DNA of 29,844 nucleotides from JADKIH01 sp031367345 (lineage in GTDB: Bacteria; Bacteroidota; Bacteroidia; AKYH767-A; 2013-40CM-41-45). The notes under the pieces are model-generated. The model was not told the DNA's origin, did no database searches, and saw nothing but the letters and a program-made list of their open reading frames with translations. Positions 1-7,628 of this stretch are shown here, piece after piece (within the stretch, counting starts at the first letter, position 1; each line of letters starts with the position of its first letter). The stretch spans positions 1-29,844 of the forward strand of contig JANLPR010000021.1 in NCBI GenBank assembly GCA_031367345.1, written 5' to 3'. The translations under genes were made by a program, and so were the position numbers.

Positions 1-43
1 CTTCATACTTCATACTTCATCCTTCACGGTTCATACTTCATCC
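1..43. repeat. degenerate heptamer tandem repeat (CTTCATA-like)
   Basis: Six consecutive 7-base units can be read from base 1: CTTCATA, CTTCATA, CTTCATC, CTTCACG, GTTCATA, CTTCATC. The array starts at the window edge, so it may continue to the left. It lies outside any coding region. Such short tandem repeats are prone to slippage; no function is implied. Confidence 0.7.
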
Positions 44-59
44 AACATCACACCCGCAC

Positions 60-310
60 ATCACACTCGTGTAATGCTTTTGGCGAAATGCTGCCGGAAG
101 AATTCGTTTACCATTGAAGAAAAGAGATTGCGCCGGCTAAACATTTCCGATAGCTATCGCCAAGTTGTCGAAGATTCAGCTTTGTGATTTAGCATTCACC
201 CACACAAAGCGGAATTTTTAGAGAGGCGGAGGTGCGGAATAAAATGCAAGCCATCATTCGCCGAACGGAATTCCGCTTTTGCTAGCAGTACAAAGGTTGC
301 TCCCAAAGTA
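60..310. other. gene-free, G+C-richer stretch with inverted repeats
   Basis: No credible coding region is visible on either strand. By eye the stretch is richer in G+C than the surrounding AT-rich DNA. It contains an exact 11-bp inverted repeat (AAAGCGGAATT at 206-216 and AATTCCGCTTT at 269-279, 52 bases apart), a palindrome CGGAATTCCG at 266-275 and a palindrome CGATAGCTATCG at 148-159. It could be a dispersed intergenic repeat or the remains of a mobile element; this is inference. The rest of the 1-536 gap shows nothing else except the possible pseudoknot at 404-450. Confidence 0.4.
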
Positions 311-403
311 AGTAGTGAATTGCAATAAAATTTTGAACATAGACTTTACCAATCTAATAGTCGTTTCGAACAAGTTAATTTTCCTTAGTGCTACTGAAAG
401 GGT

Positions 404-450
404 CTTCACAAAGGTTGTAACAAAACATTTCGTGAAGGAATTTTTACAAC
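404..450. other. possible H-type pseudoknot in gene-free DNA
   Basis: Two interleaved inverted repeats are present: CTTCAC (404-409) with GTGAAG (432-437), and GTTGTAA (414-420) with TTACAAC (444-450). Their order gives the topology of an H-type pseudoknot with loops of 4, 11 and 6 bases. The stems are short (6 and 7 bp) and the DNA is AT-rich, so chance is possible. It lies downstream of the minus-strand gene that ends at 537. Confidence 0.2.
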
Positions 451-536
451 GACTAAACTTTCTCTGCTGCGGTCAATAAGTATTTCCAACTTTATATTTA
501 TATAGCTGCGCGACTTATCTTGTTGTCCTTTAAAAC

Positions 537-1916
537 CTAATTATTCACGAATTTATAGCTCTTAATAAATTCTGAGTTGTGATAAAAAACTGCAATATAT
601 TCGTTAAGTTTAAATTGGTCTATTTCTAAAGAATTAATACCGGAATTTATTTCTCTTTCTAGTAAGAGCCTGCCTTGTAGATCATATAAAGCTAAATTGA
701 CTTTACCTTTATATCTTGTATTCAAATAGGTTATTAGTGTTTTACTTTTATAAATGCAATTAATTGTAATGGCATCTTCTGCTATTTCATTTATTGCTGA
801 AGTTGAATTTACATTTCCGGCGCTGTCGGTTTTTACTACGTACATTTTTATAAGGCTATCTCTTGATTCGGCAACAAATGCAAAGCCGGAATCGTAATCG
901 ATAATAAAGTTGTTTATGTAATTTACTAGCCCATTTCTGAAATTATGTCTCCATATTTCTTGGCCGTCTCTATTGTAAGACGATAAAGTTATAGTATCAA
1001 ATGCTGTTCCTACACAAACTAATTTATTTGAGTTGGCTATCAAAATTTTTGAAAAAGAGCCTTCATTGAAAGTTTTTTTCCAAATTAAATTTCCTAAAAG
1101 ATCAAATTTCATTAGAAGCTGATGTCTAATGTTTGATGTGTCAACCGTTGTTCCTGCCAAATAAATATTTGAATCTTTGAGGGCAACAGAACTTGCACTA
1201 TTTCTTATTGGATGGCTGGGGTTTCCCGAAGATTCAATATATTCTCTTTGCCATTCAAAATTTCCACTGTTGGGATTAATACAACTCAGTTGTAGTATTG
1301 AATCTTCAATTAACACTCCTAAATTAATTGCAGAATATACAAATGAATCATTCGCTGCGCAGTTTGAATCTTGCCAAATGTTTGTTTCTCCTTGATCTAA
1401 TATCCATAATACATTTCCATTCTTATCAGTATGAACAACTTTAGATAGACCTTTGTAGATACCATTATTTTGATTGCCACTGTCATAAACATATACTATT
1501 AGTAAACTTGAGTCTTGAAATTCAAGTATTTTTGGATGATAAAAAGGGATAAATGTTGGCAATACCTTAACCCAAATAGTGTCTAAGTTGATATCTAATT
1601 TGGAAATTCGTAAATCGCTAAAAAAACCTCTTCCAACTGTTAGATAATTTTGATCTTTTGATTTTATTATATTATCAATAGATATAAATCCGTTTGAATA
1701 GAAAACTGATCGCAAAGAGTCACCGGAAGTGTTTAATGTCATCAAAGTTGTGAAAAACTGGTTGTCAGGCGCATGGTAAGCGACTAAGAATGTGCTGTCA
1801 AATGCTTCAATCATCGACATTTGATAACCTGTGCCGTTGAACAATTTTTCAAAAGTTTGAGAAAATGCGAAGTTGTAGAATAGGGCTATTATTGAAAAAT
1901 ATTTTAATCTCTTCAT
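537..1916 (-). CDS. secreted beta-propeller-like protein with T9SS type A sorting domain
   Basis: The 459-residue protein starts at an ATG and has a signal peptide over roughly residues 1-19 (charged MKRLK, hydrophobic core, cleavage after FAFS). The body (about 30-370) repeats a pattern of hydrophobic strand, 'D..G..IW.k' turn and next strand, for example LLMKFDLLGNLIWKK and LSSYNRDGQEIWRH. This is the look of the WD/PQQ/delta-60-type propellers common in exported Bacteroidota proteins. The last 80 or so residues, with ALYDLQGRLLLEREINSG and a final IAVFYHNSEFIKSYKF, fit a type A T9SS C-terminal sorting domain, although less conserved than usual. It is therefore probably exported to the cell surface or medium by T9SS. 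Substrate and role are unknown. It stands alone; the closest -7 match upstream is at 1942-1949 (TATATTTA on the minus strand, one mismatch). Confidence 0.75.
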   Translation of the reverse strand: MKRLKYFSIIALFYNFAFSQTFEKLFNGTGYQMSMIEAFDSTFLVAYHAPDNQFFTTLMTLNTSGDSLRSVFYSNGFISIDNIIKSKDQNYLTVGRGFFSDLRISKLDINLDTIWVKVLPTFIPFYHPKILEFQDSSLLIVYVYDSGNQNNGIYKGLSKVVHTDKNGNVLWILDQGETNIWQDSNCAANDSFVYSAINLGVLIEDSILQLSCINPNSGNFEWQREYIESSGNPSHPIRNSASSVALKDSNIYLAGTTVDTSNIRHQLLMKFDLLGNLIWKKTFNEGSFSKILIANSNKLVCVGTAFDTITLSSYNRDGQEIWRHNFRNGLVNYINNFIIDYDSGFAFVAESRDSLIKMYVVKTDSAGNVNSTSAINEIAEDAITINCIYKSKTLITYLNTRYKGKVNLALYDLQGRLLLEREINSGINSLEIDQFKLNEYIAVFYHNSEFIKSYKFVNN

Positions 1917-1975
1917 GGATAATCATATTGGAATGTGAATATAAATATAAATAAAAATTTCTCTCATCATTCATT

Positions 1976-2305
1976 TCACAAATTCAAAATCTTTTCTTTC
2001 TGAATTTTATATTCTTCTTCACTAATTACGCCTTTGTCTTTCAACTGTTTTAGTTTTTCTAACTCGTCGGCTACTCCCACAAATTGACTTTTGCTTGTGT
2101 TAATCGTACTCTCCACTTCTTTGGGTGCTGAAACTTTTTTATCGTCTGTCAGCGCCCATACTAACGCTATTACCCAGCCTACAAATGTCCAGCCTAATAA
2201 AAAATTTAATACAAATATTGCACCCGCTTGCCTATGCTTCGACCCAATGATGGAAGGGATAAAATAAATTATAAATGCAATAAAAAAGAAGATAGTTATT
2301 CCCAT
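1976..2305 (-). CDS. small membrane protein: superinfection-immunity (Imm)-like domain plus SHOCT domain
   Basis: The 109-residue protein has two hydrophobic segments, about residues 3-19 and 27-53. The second (RQAGAIFVLNFLLGWTFVGW then ALVWAL) matches the pattern of the superinfection-immunity family named after phage T4 Imm, where two membrane helices are joined by a short loop. The C-terminus, from about residue 78 (ELEKLKQLKDKGVISEEEY then KIQKEKIL), is a SHOCT module, a short helical domain often appended to bacterial membrane proteins. Homologues are frequent in ordinary bacterial chromosomes, so a phage-exclusion role is not implied. There are no phage genes nearby. It lies between the T9SS protein and dnaG, with 92 bases to the end of dnaG, and is probably its own transcription unit. 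The assignment rests on motif recognition only. Confidence 0.7.
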   Translation of the reverse strand: MGITIFFFIAFIIYFIPSIIGSKHRQAGAIFVLNFLLGWTFVGWVIALVWALTDDKKVSAPKEVESTINTSKSQFVGVADELEKLKQLKDKGVISEEEYKIQKEKILNL

Positions 2306-2397
2306 ATTATTTTTAAAATGTTAAAATGAAATTGAAAATTAATTTATTCTTGAATCGTTTTTTTTTCTTAAAAACCAGATTGAAAAACTTTTGTTTA

Positions 2398-4386
2398 TTA
2401 TCTTAAAATATCTATTCCTAATTCTTTGCTAAGTTCAATTTTTAACTCTTCTAGTTTCAAATGTTTTTCCAAAAGTGGAATAAAATCTTGCCCTTTTTCA
2501 TGCGCATCTTTAATCATCCTTGAACTTTCTTCCAACATCATCATCACTTTTCTGGTTTTCAAATGGGTTACTGCTTTTTGAACAGCGTCCATCAATATTG
2601 ATTCTTCGTTTGGCACTTTGATCTTGTGCATCTCTTCCCAATTTTTACTTATGAAATAGGGGAGACTCAATAATTCAACATACGTCTTGCTTACTTCCGG
2701 ATTTTCTGAACGGATAAAAATGTTGGAATCTATTTGCAATTGTTCATGAATGAAACGAGTGTATTCGGTAAGAAAATAATGATACGTAGCATTAGAGAAT
2801 GAAAGTTCGTCAGTAATCATTTCATCGATAATAAATCGAGCAACTTTTACTGCTATTACCTGATTTCGTTTTCCTCCTTGCGCTTTTTCATCGTCTATTT
2901 CATTATCGAAATGTAGATCGTGATCTCCAAAATTTAAAAGCAGTCGAACTATGTTTCGTTCGTGTATTTCAGTGGTAAATGGATCAAGTTGTTTGTCTCT
3001 TCCTAAAATAATTTCCGGAAGCAACTCTTCTATGTCTGATGGAGCGTGCTCTTTTTTGAGCAGTTGCTTCCTGCTTTTATTCAACTCCCCAATCAACACT
3101 TGCTCTTCAATGTCCATCATTGCACTGCTCTGTTTCAAATAAACGGAGCGTGTAATTGGGTCAGGAATTTTAGCAATCGATTCTACTATTTCTCGTATGA
3201 GCCCTGCTTTTCTTACGGGATCATTTGCTACGTCAGCAAGAAGTAAACTTGTTTTGAATACAATAAAATCTTTTGCATTCTCCTGAATAAACGTTGCGGT
3301 GGCTGCTCCTCCGTGCTTTCTACTGTATGAATCCGGATCGTCGCCATCAGGAAACAACACTACTTTTACATTTAAGCCTTCTTCTAAAATAAGATCGATT
3401 CCTCTTATCGATGCTTTTATTCCTGCCGCATCGCCATCATAAAGTACAGTTACATTTTTTGTGTATCGTCCAATCAATCGTATTTGCTCTACTGTAAGCG
3501 ATGTTCCCGACGAAGCTACTACGTTCTCAATTCCACTTTGATGCATTGATATTACATCGGTATAACCTTCTACCAGAAAACAATTTTCTTTTTGTACGAT
3601 CGATTTTTTTGCATAGAAAATTCCGTACAACGATTTACTCTTCGAGTAAATATCTGATTCCGGTGAATTGACATATTTAGCTGCCTTCTCATCTTTCTTT
3701 AATATTCTCCCGCCAAATGCGATGATCCGTCCACTTAAATTGTGAACAGGAAACATTACTCTGCCTCTGAAACGATCAATCAATTTTTCTGTTGAACTTG
3801 CTTCGTTATCTTTTTGTCGAGGATAACCTAATCCGGTCTTTACAATAAACTCCGACTTATAACCATTCTTTATTGCATTCTCAGAAAAAGCTGACCAGTC
3901 TTGTAAGCTATATCCTAATTCAAATTTTCGAATTGTGTCATCGGTAAATCCTCGCTCTCGGAAGTAGGAAAGTCCAATCGATTTACCTTCTTCGTTTTCA
4001 AATAAATTTTCTGAAAAATATTTCTGTGCATACGTATTTAAAATATACAAACTCTCTCGCTCATCGCGAAGTTCTAATTCTTTCGGGTCGGGTGCGCTTT
4101 CTTCTATTTCAATTTGATATTTTCCTGCTAAAAATTTTAATGCTTCCGGATAGGAGTAATGCTCTAACTCCATAATGAAGTTCACTGCATTTCCTCCTTT
4201 GCCACAACCGAAGCATTTATAAATATTCCGAACAGGATTTACATTGAACGATGGAGTTTTCTCGTTATGAAAAGGACATAATCCTAAAAAATTAACTCCG
4301 CGCTTTTTCAATTGCACAAATTCACCAACCACATCTTCAATGCGGATGGCTTCAAAAATTCTGTCAATTGTTTCTTTTGTGATCAT
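2398..4386 (-). CDS. dnaG: DNA primase DnaG
   Basis: Synthesises RNA primers for DNA replication in complex with the replicative helicase. The 662-residue protein has the family order. The N-terminal CHC2 zinc ribbon has ligands C37, H40, C58 and C61 (CPFH...CFGCGKGG). The catalytic core follows, with the DRFRGRVMFPV and GRIIAFGGR motifs (about 204-227). The TOPRIM domain has E273 in LVEGYTDV and the D317-x-D319 pair in LYDGDAAG, then FPDGDDPDSY (345-354). The C-terminal ~230 residues are the variable helicase-binding part. Length is normal. The start is ATG, and its first bases overlap the stop of the upstream hydrolase gene (ATGA), which implies translational coupling and a shared transcript with the polyprenyl synthase. 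All catalytic and zinc residues are intact. Confidence 0.97.
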   Translation of the reverse strand: MITKETIDRIFEAIRIEDVVGEFVQLKKRGVNFLGLCPFHNEKTPSFNVNPVRNIYKCFGCGKGGNAVNFIMELEHYSYPEALKFLAGKYQIEIEESAPDPKELELRDERESLYILNTYAQKYFSENLFENEEGKSIGLSYFRERGFTDDTIRKFELGYSLQDWSAFSENAIKNGYKSEFIVKTGLGYPRQKDNEASSTEKLIDRFRGRVMFPVHNLSGRIIAFGGRILKKDEKAAKYVNSPESDIYSKSKSLYGIFYAKKSIVQKENCFLVEGYTDVISMHQSGIENVVASSGTSLTVEQIRLIGRYTKNVTVLYDGDAAGIKASIRGIDLILEEGLNVKVVLFPDGDDPDSYSRKHGGAATATFIQENAKDFIVFKTSLLLADVANDPVRKAGLIREIVESIAKIPDPITRSVYLKQSSAMMDIEEQVLIGELNKSRKQLLKKEHAPSDIEELLPEIILGRDKQLDPFTTEIHERNIVRLLLNFGDHDLHFDNEIDDEKAQGGKRNQVIAVKVARFIIDEMITDELSFSNATYHYFLTEYTRFIHEQLQIDSNIFIRSENPEVSKTYVELLSLPYFISKNWEEMHKIKVPNEESILMDAVQKAVTHLKTRKVMMMLEESSRMIKDAHEKGQDFIPLLEKHLKLEELKIELSKELGIDILR

Positions 4387-5360
4387 TTAAAAGCAAGCTT
4401 TTTAAAACGAGTTTTTTTGGAAGGCTTTGGAAGTATTGTCTGTATGAAATTAGCAATCTTATTGTAATACTTTTCCCCTCCTACAACGGCAATGTTATAG
4501 TGGTTTGCTTCACGAACCAAAAATAAGGCTTTTTTTTCGGCTGCAGAAGCTGAATATACCTGAAGTGTTTCTGAGGTAAAGATTTCGTCGTCTTGCCCTG
4601 CTGTAATAAAAAGCGTAGGAGTTGTATTAAAACTCGCAATTCGGGTCAAATCTAATTCCGTTATCGGGTACTGAAGCAGTTTCTTCACCTTTTTTTCGAA
4701 AATTGGATACCATAAATATTTCATCGGTCCCCACTTTTTAAAAGCATAACGATTGAGATAAGTCGATAAATTATTGAATGGACTTTGAAGAATTAAGCCA
4801 TCGCAGCGTCCATCGAAAATTGCTGTTTGCATTGCTATCGCTGAACCAATTCCCATCCCAAATAGTATGATATGCTTAGTTTCTTGCTTTTGAAGAAGAC
4901 TATCGATAATTACCTTCATGTCTTCAACGGCTGAAAGACCGGGGGTGAAAGTTGTTCCTTCACTTGTACCATGTGCGCGGAGGTCAAAAGCGTAAACATG
5001 AAAACCGCGATCATGCAATTGTCGAATGTGATCCAAAACCATAATCTTACTTTGATTAATATCATGGATAATTACGATGGTATTTGCAGGTGTATCAATT
5101 GTTGGAACGTACCACCCTTGTAGCTCAAGTCCGTTCGATGACAAGATATTCAAATCTTGAAAAATTAATTCTTCATTTCCCGGATTAAGTAAAGTGGTAT
5201 CGCTTAAATTATTTTGATTGGAATGATAACGGATATATGTGGAATCGATCCGCAAAGGATAAATAAAATCATTACTTATTAACGCAGGCGATAAATAAAT
5301 AAATGCTGAGATCAAAAGGATCAATGAGCTGAATGAATAAAATAGCTTATTAATATTCAT
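4383..5360 (-). CDS. membrane-anchored alpha/beta hydrolase fold protein lacking the nucleophile serine
   Basis: About 325 residues from the ATG at 5360. A TTG two codons upstream (5366) is an alternative that would overlap the preceding stop; I prefer ATG. Residues about 6-30 form one hydrophobic segment, so the domain is probably tethered to the membrane and faces the periplasm. The fold is clear: the 'GWYVP' strand, IVIIHDINQSK (oxyanion region), FDLRAHGTSEG, LILQSPF and TLFITAGQDDEIF. The Asp (D257/D258) and His (H287 in REANHYN) of a catalytic triad are present. At the nucleophile elbow the sequence is FGMGIGSA where relatives have G-x-S-x-G, so position 170 is glycine (codon GGA, complement of 4851-4853). 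The protein may therefore be a non-catalytic fold or use another residue. It is in a tight operon: 2 bases after the polyprenyl synthase stop and overlapping dnaG by 4 bases. The physiological role is unknown. Confidence 0.8.
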   Translation of the reverse strand: MNINKLFYSFSSLILLISAFIYLSPALISNDFIYPLRIDSTYIRYHSNQNNLSDTTLLNPGNEELIFQDLNILSSNGLELQGWYVPTIDTPANTIVIIHDINQSKIMVLDHIRQLHDRGFHVYAFDLRAHGTSEGTTFTPGLSAVEDMKVIIDSLLQKQETKHIILFGMGIGSAIAMQTAIFDGRCDGLILQSPFNNLSTYLNRYAFKKWGPMKYLWYPIFEKKVKKLLQYPITELDLTRIASFNTTPTLFITAGQDDEIFTSETLQVYSASAAEKKALFLVREANHYNIAVVGGEKYYNKIANFIQTILPKPSKKTRFKKLAFK

Positions 5361-5362
5361 GA

Positions 5363-6337
5363 TCAATGATTTCTCTCTGTTGTATACTTAACCAAATCGC
5401 GCAAGGAGTTTTTGTAAATGGAATCATTAAACTGATCTAAAATTTCAAAAGCCTTCCGTTGATACTCGTTCATTTTTTCAGTGGCATATTCTATTCCGCC
5501 CGAATTTTTTACAAACTGAATTACTTCTTTTACTTTCTTATCGTTCGTATTGTGATTCTTCACAATATTAATAATCTGTTTTTTCGTACTTCTGTCTGCT
5601 TGATTTAAAGAATAAATTAACGGCAAGGTCATCTTACTTTCTTTGATATCTATCCCGGTCGGTTTACCAATTACTCCATCAGGACCATAATCGAAAAGAT
5701 CGTCTTTAATTTGAAAAGCCATACCTATCAATTCTCCAAACTCATGCATTTTTTTAATATCAGCATCCGATGCACCGCCCGAAGCCGCACCACTGGCACA
5801 ACATGAAGCAATTAGCGACGCTGTTTTTTGTCGTATGATCTCATAATAAATTTCTTCGCTTATATCTAACTTTCTTGCTTTTTCAATTTGCAGAAGTTCA
5901 CCTTCACTCATAACTCGTACTGCCTCAGAAACGATTCCTAATAAATTAAAGTCTTTGTGTTCGACTGAAAGAAGCAGTCCTTTACTCAGCAAATAATCGC
6001 CAACAAGTACAGCTATTTTATTTTTCCAAAGTGCATTGATTGAAAAAAATCCTCGTCGTTCATTCGAATCGTCTACTACATCGTCGTGAACTAATGTTGC
6101 GGTATGCAATAGCTCGATTAATGTTGCAGCTCTATGCGTAGTTTCATTAATTCCTCCACACAGTCCGGATGTTAGAAATACAAACATCGGTCGCATCTGT
6201 TTACCTTTTCTCTTAACGATATAATGTGTTATGCGGTCGAGTAGTGGAACTTTACTTTTCATCGAAGCCCTGAATTTGTTTTCAAATTCATCCATCACAC
6301 TCAAGATGGGTGCTTTTATTTCTTCAAGACGATTCAA
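5363..6337 (-). CDS. long-chain trans-polyprenyl diphosphate synthase
   Basis: Elongates allylic diphosphates with isopentenyl diphosphate in the cytoplasm; in this phylum the usual product is the side chain of menaquinone. The 324-residue protein has the basic GKQMRP motif (45-50), the first Asp-rich motif LVHDDVVDDSNERRG (D85, D86, D89) and the second QIKDDLFD (D212, D213, D216). The residues before the first motif are small (HTATLV), as in octaprenyl-type IspB enzymes rather than short-chain FPP synthases; chain length is inference. The start appears to be TTG: no in-frame ATG or GTG lies between it and an upstream stop at 6356-6358, and the next ATG (residue 15) would cut off conserved N-terminal sequence. 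It is first in an apparent operon with the hydrolase-fold gene and dnaG. Confidence 0.92.
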   Translation of the reverse strand: MNRLEEIKAPILSVMDEFENKFRASMKSKVPLLDRITHYIVKRKGKQMRPMFVFLTSGLCGGINETTHRAATLIELLHTATLVHDDVVDDSNERRGFFSINALWKNKIAVLVGDYLLSKGLLLSVEHKDFNLLGIVSEAVRVMSEGELLQIEKARKLDISEEIYYEIIRQKTASLIASCCASGAASGGASDADIKKMHEFGELIGMAFQIKDDLFDYGPDGVIGKPTGIDIKESKMTLPLIYSLNQADRSTKKQIINIVKNHNTNDKKVKEVIQFVKNSGGIEYATEKMNEYQRKAFEILDQFNDSIYKNSLRDLVKYTTERNH

Positions 6338-6418
6338 TGGGAGTTCAGCGTTTTTTTATTTGAAAATCTATTCACTTTGTCTGCTACAACTAAAATAGTG
6401 TTTTTTGGATAGATGATA

Positions 6419-6459
6419 ATTTCAGTTTTAATTAATTCTTGATTAGCACCGACTGAAAT
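6419..6459. other. inverted repeat downstream of rlmN
   Basis: ATTTCAGT (6419-6426) and ACTGAAAT (6452-6459) form an 8-bp stem around a 25-base loop, just beyond the rlmN stop on the minus strand. There is no T-run in the expected place, so it is only a weak candidate for a 3'-end hairpin. The rest of the 6338-6471 gap shows nothing convincing. Confidence 0.2.
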
Positions 6460-6471
6460 ATAAGCAATTTA

Positions 6472-7527
6472 TCAGGCTTTAAGTTTTACTACTGCGTGCT
6501 CGTTTTTATTTGCCAATTGACCACAAGCTGCATCTATGTCTTTTCCTCTCGATCGTCTCAAATTCACAATTATTCCTTTGCTGAAAAGATAATCTACAAA
6601 TACTTTTAATTTATCTTCTCTTGCATTAGTAAATTCTCCCCCGTCAATCGGATTGTATTCAATAATATTCACCTTCGCTTTTACTCGTCTGCAGAATGCG
6701 GCTAACTCTTGAGCATCTATCAATTCATCGTTGAATCCATTAAATACAATGTATTCGAACGTTACTCGAGTTCCGGTTTTATTATGAAAATGATCTAAGG
6801 CTTCTGCTAATGCATCGAGCGAATTCGACTCGTTGATCGGCATTATCTTATTTCTTTTTTCATCGTTCGCTGCGTGCAATGAAAGCGCTAAATTAAATCG
6901 AACCTCATCATCGCCAAGTTTCTTGATCATCTTTGCGATTCCTGCTGTACTTACGGTAATTCGATTAGGCGACATATTCAATCCGTCTGGCGAAGTAATT
7001 CGTTCTATACTTTTCAAAACATTTGCATAGTTGAGAAGTGGCTCTCCCATTCCCATGTAAACAATGTTTCTCAACGGCATGCCATATTCTCGTTCGCACT
7101 GCTCTTTTATGATAGCTACTTGATCATAAATTTCATCAGCCTCCAGATTTCTTAATCGCTCTAATTTTCCTGTAGCGCAAAATTTACATGTCAAACTACA
7201 ACCAACTTGCGAAGAAACACATGCTGTCATCCGCGTTTCTGTTGGAATCAAAACGCCTTCTACAATGTTTCCATCGTATAATTTAAAGGCATTCTTTATA
7301 GTTCTGTCTCTGCTAATTTGAAACGTGTCAATTTCTACTGCATTGAGGACAAAATTTGCCTCCAATTTCTCTCGAAGTTCTAGCGATAAACTTGTCATTT
7401 CGCTGAAACTTCGTACACTTTTTTTCCAAAGCCACTCCCATACTTGTTTGGCTCGAAATGGCTTTTCTCCATTCGTTTTGAACCAGTTAGTGAGTTCTTC
7501 AAGTGTTAAATGACGCAGATTTTTCAT
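6472..7527 (-). CDS. rlmN: 23S rRNA (adenine2503-C2)-methyltransferase RlmN (dual tRNA A37 activity likely)
   Basis: A radical-SAM methylase that forms 2-methyladenosine at 23S rRNA position 2503, and in characterised members at tRNA position 37. The [4Fe-4S] motif is C110-x3-C114-x2-C117 (GCSLTCKFCATG), and the second catalytic cysteine lies in DAACGQLANK (about residue 335), the mark of the RlmN/Cfr family. Other family motifs are present: IVYMGMGEPLLNY, ISTAG-like ITVSTAGIA and NLALSLHAAND. From the ATG at 7527 the protein has 351 residues, normal for the family. The reading frame is open to 7602, but the extra 25 residues (cysteine-rich, unlike the family) would run through the promoter region. 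A perfect TAnnTTTG motif at 7535-7542 supports the shorter start. It is divergent from the amidohydrolase gene. Confidence 0.95.
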   Translation of the reverse strand: MKNLRHLTLEELTNWFKTNGEKPFRAKQVWEWLWKKSVRSFSEMTSLSLELREKLEANFVLNAVEIDTFQISRDRTIKNAFKLYDGNIVEGVLIPTETRMTACVSSQVGCSLTCKFCATGKLERLRNLEADEIYDQVAIIKEQCEREYGMPLRNIVYMGMGEPLLNYANVLKSIERITSPDGLNMSPNRITVSTAGIAKMIKKLGDDEVRFNLALSLHAANDEKRNKIMPINESNSLDALAEALDHFHNKTGTRVTFEYIVFNGFNDELIDAQELAAFCRRVKAKVNIIEYNPIDGGEFTNAREDKLKVFVDYLFSKGIIVNLRRSRGKDIDAACGQLANKNEHAVVKLKA

Positions 7528-7534
7528 TGGCCGA

Positions 7535-7542
7535 CAAAGATA
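7535..7542 (-). promoter_or_regulatory. predicted -7 element for rlmN
   Basis: On the minus strand this reads TATCTTTG, an exact match to the Bacteroidota -7 consensus TAnnTTTG. By the usual geometry transcription would begin about 4 bases before the rlmN ATG. I see no good -33 TTTG at the expected spacing. Its position decides the rlmN start. Confidence 0.5.
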
Positions 7543-7617
7543 CAACATTTGTTTGCAGTAATCTTGATTTTGGGCTGTGCAAAGCAGTTTCTCCTGCATC
7601 AATTTCGCTAAAAAGGC

Positions 7618-7625
7618 TAAATTTG
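7618..7625 (+). promoter_or_regulatory. predicted -7 element for the amidohydrolase gene
   Basis: Reads TAAATTTG, an exact match to TAnnTTTG. Only three bases separate it from the ATG at 7629, so transcription would start at or next to the A of the start codon, giving a leaderless message. No clear -33 element is seen. Confidence 0.45.
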
Positions 7626-7628
7626 CGA

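Noticed and set aside
189..257. A 22-residue minus-strand open frame in the G+C-richer stretch
   Set aside because: It overlaps inverted repeats and its codons simply read through palindromic sequence; no start context or recognised domain.
1976..2305. Calling the Imm/SHOCT protein a phage-defence gene
   Set aside because: Family members are common in chromosomes without such a role being shown, and no phage or defence genes are adjacent.
7503..7628. Upstream extension of the amidohydrolase reading frame, and the matching extension of rlmN to 7602
   Set aside because: The two extensions overlap on opposite strands, do not resemble either family and run through the predicted -7 elements; the inner ATGs are better starts.
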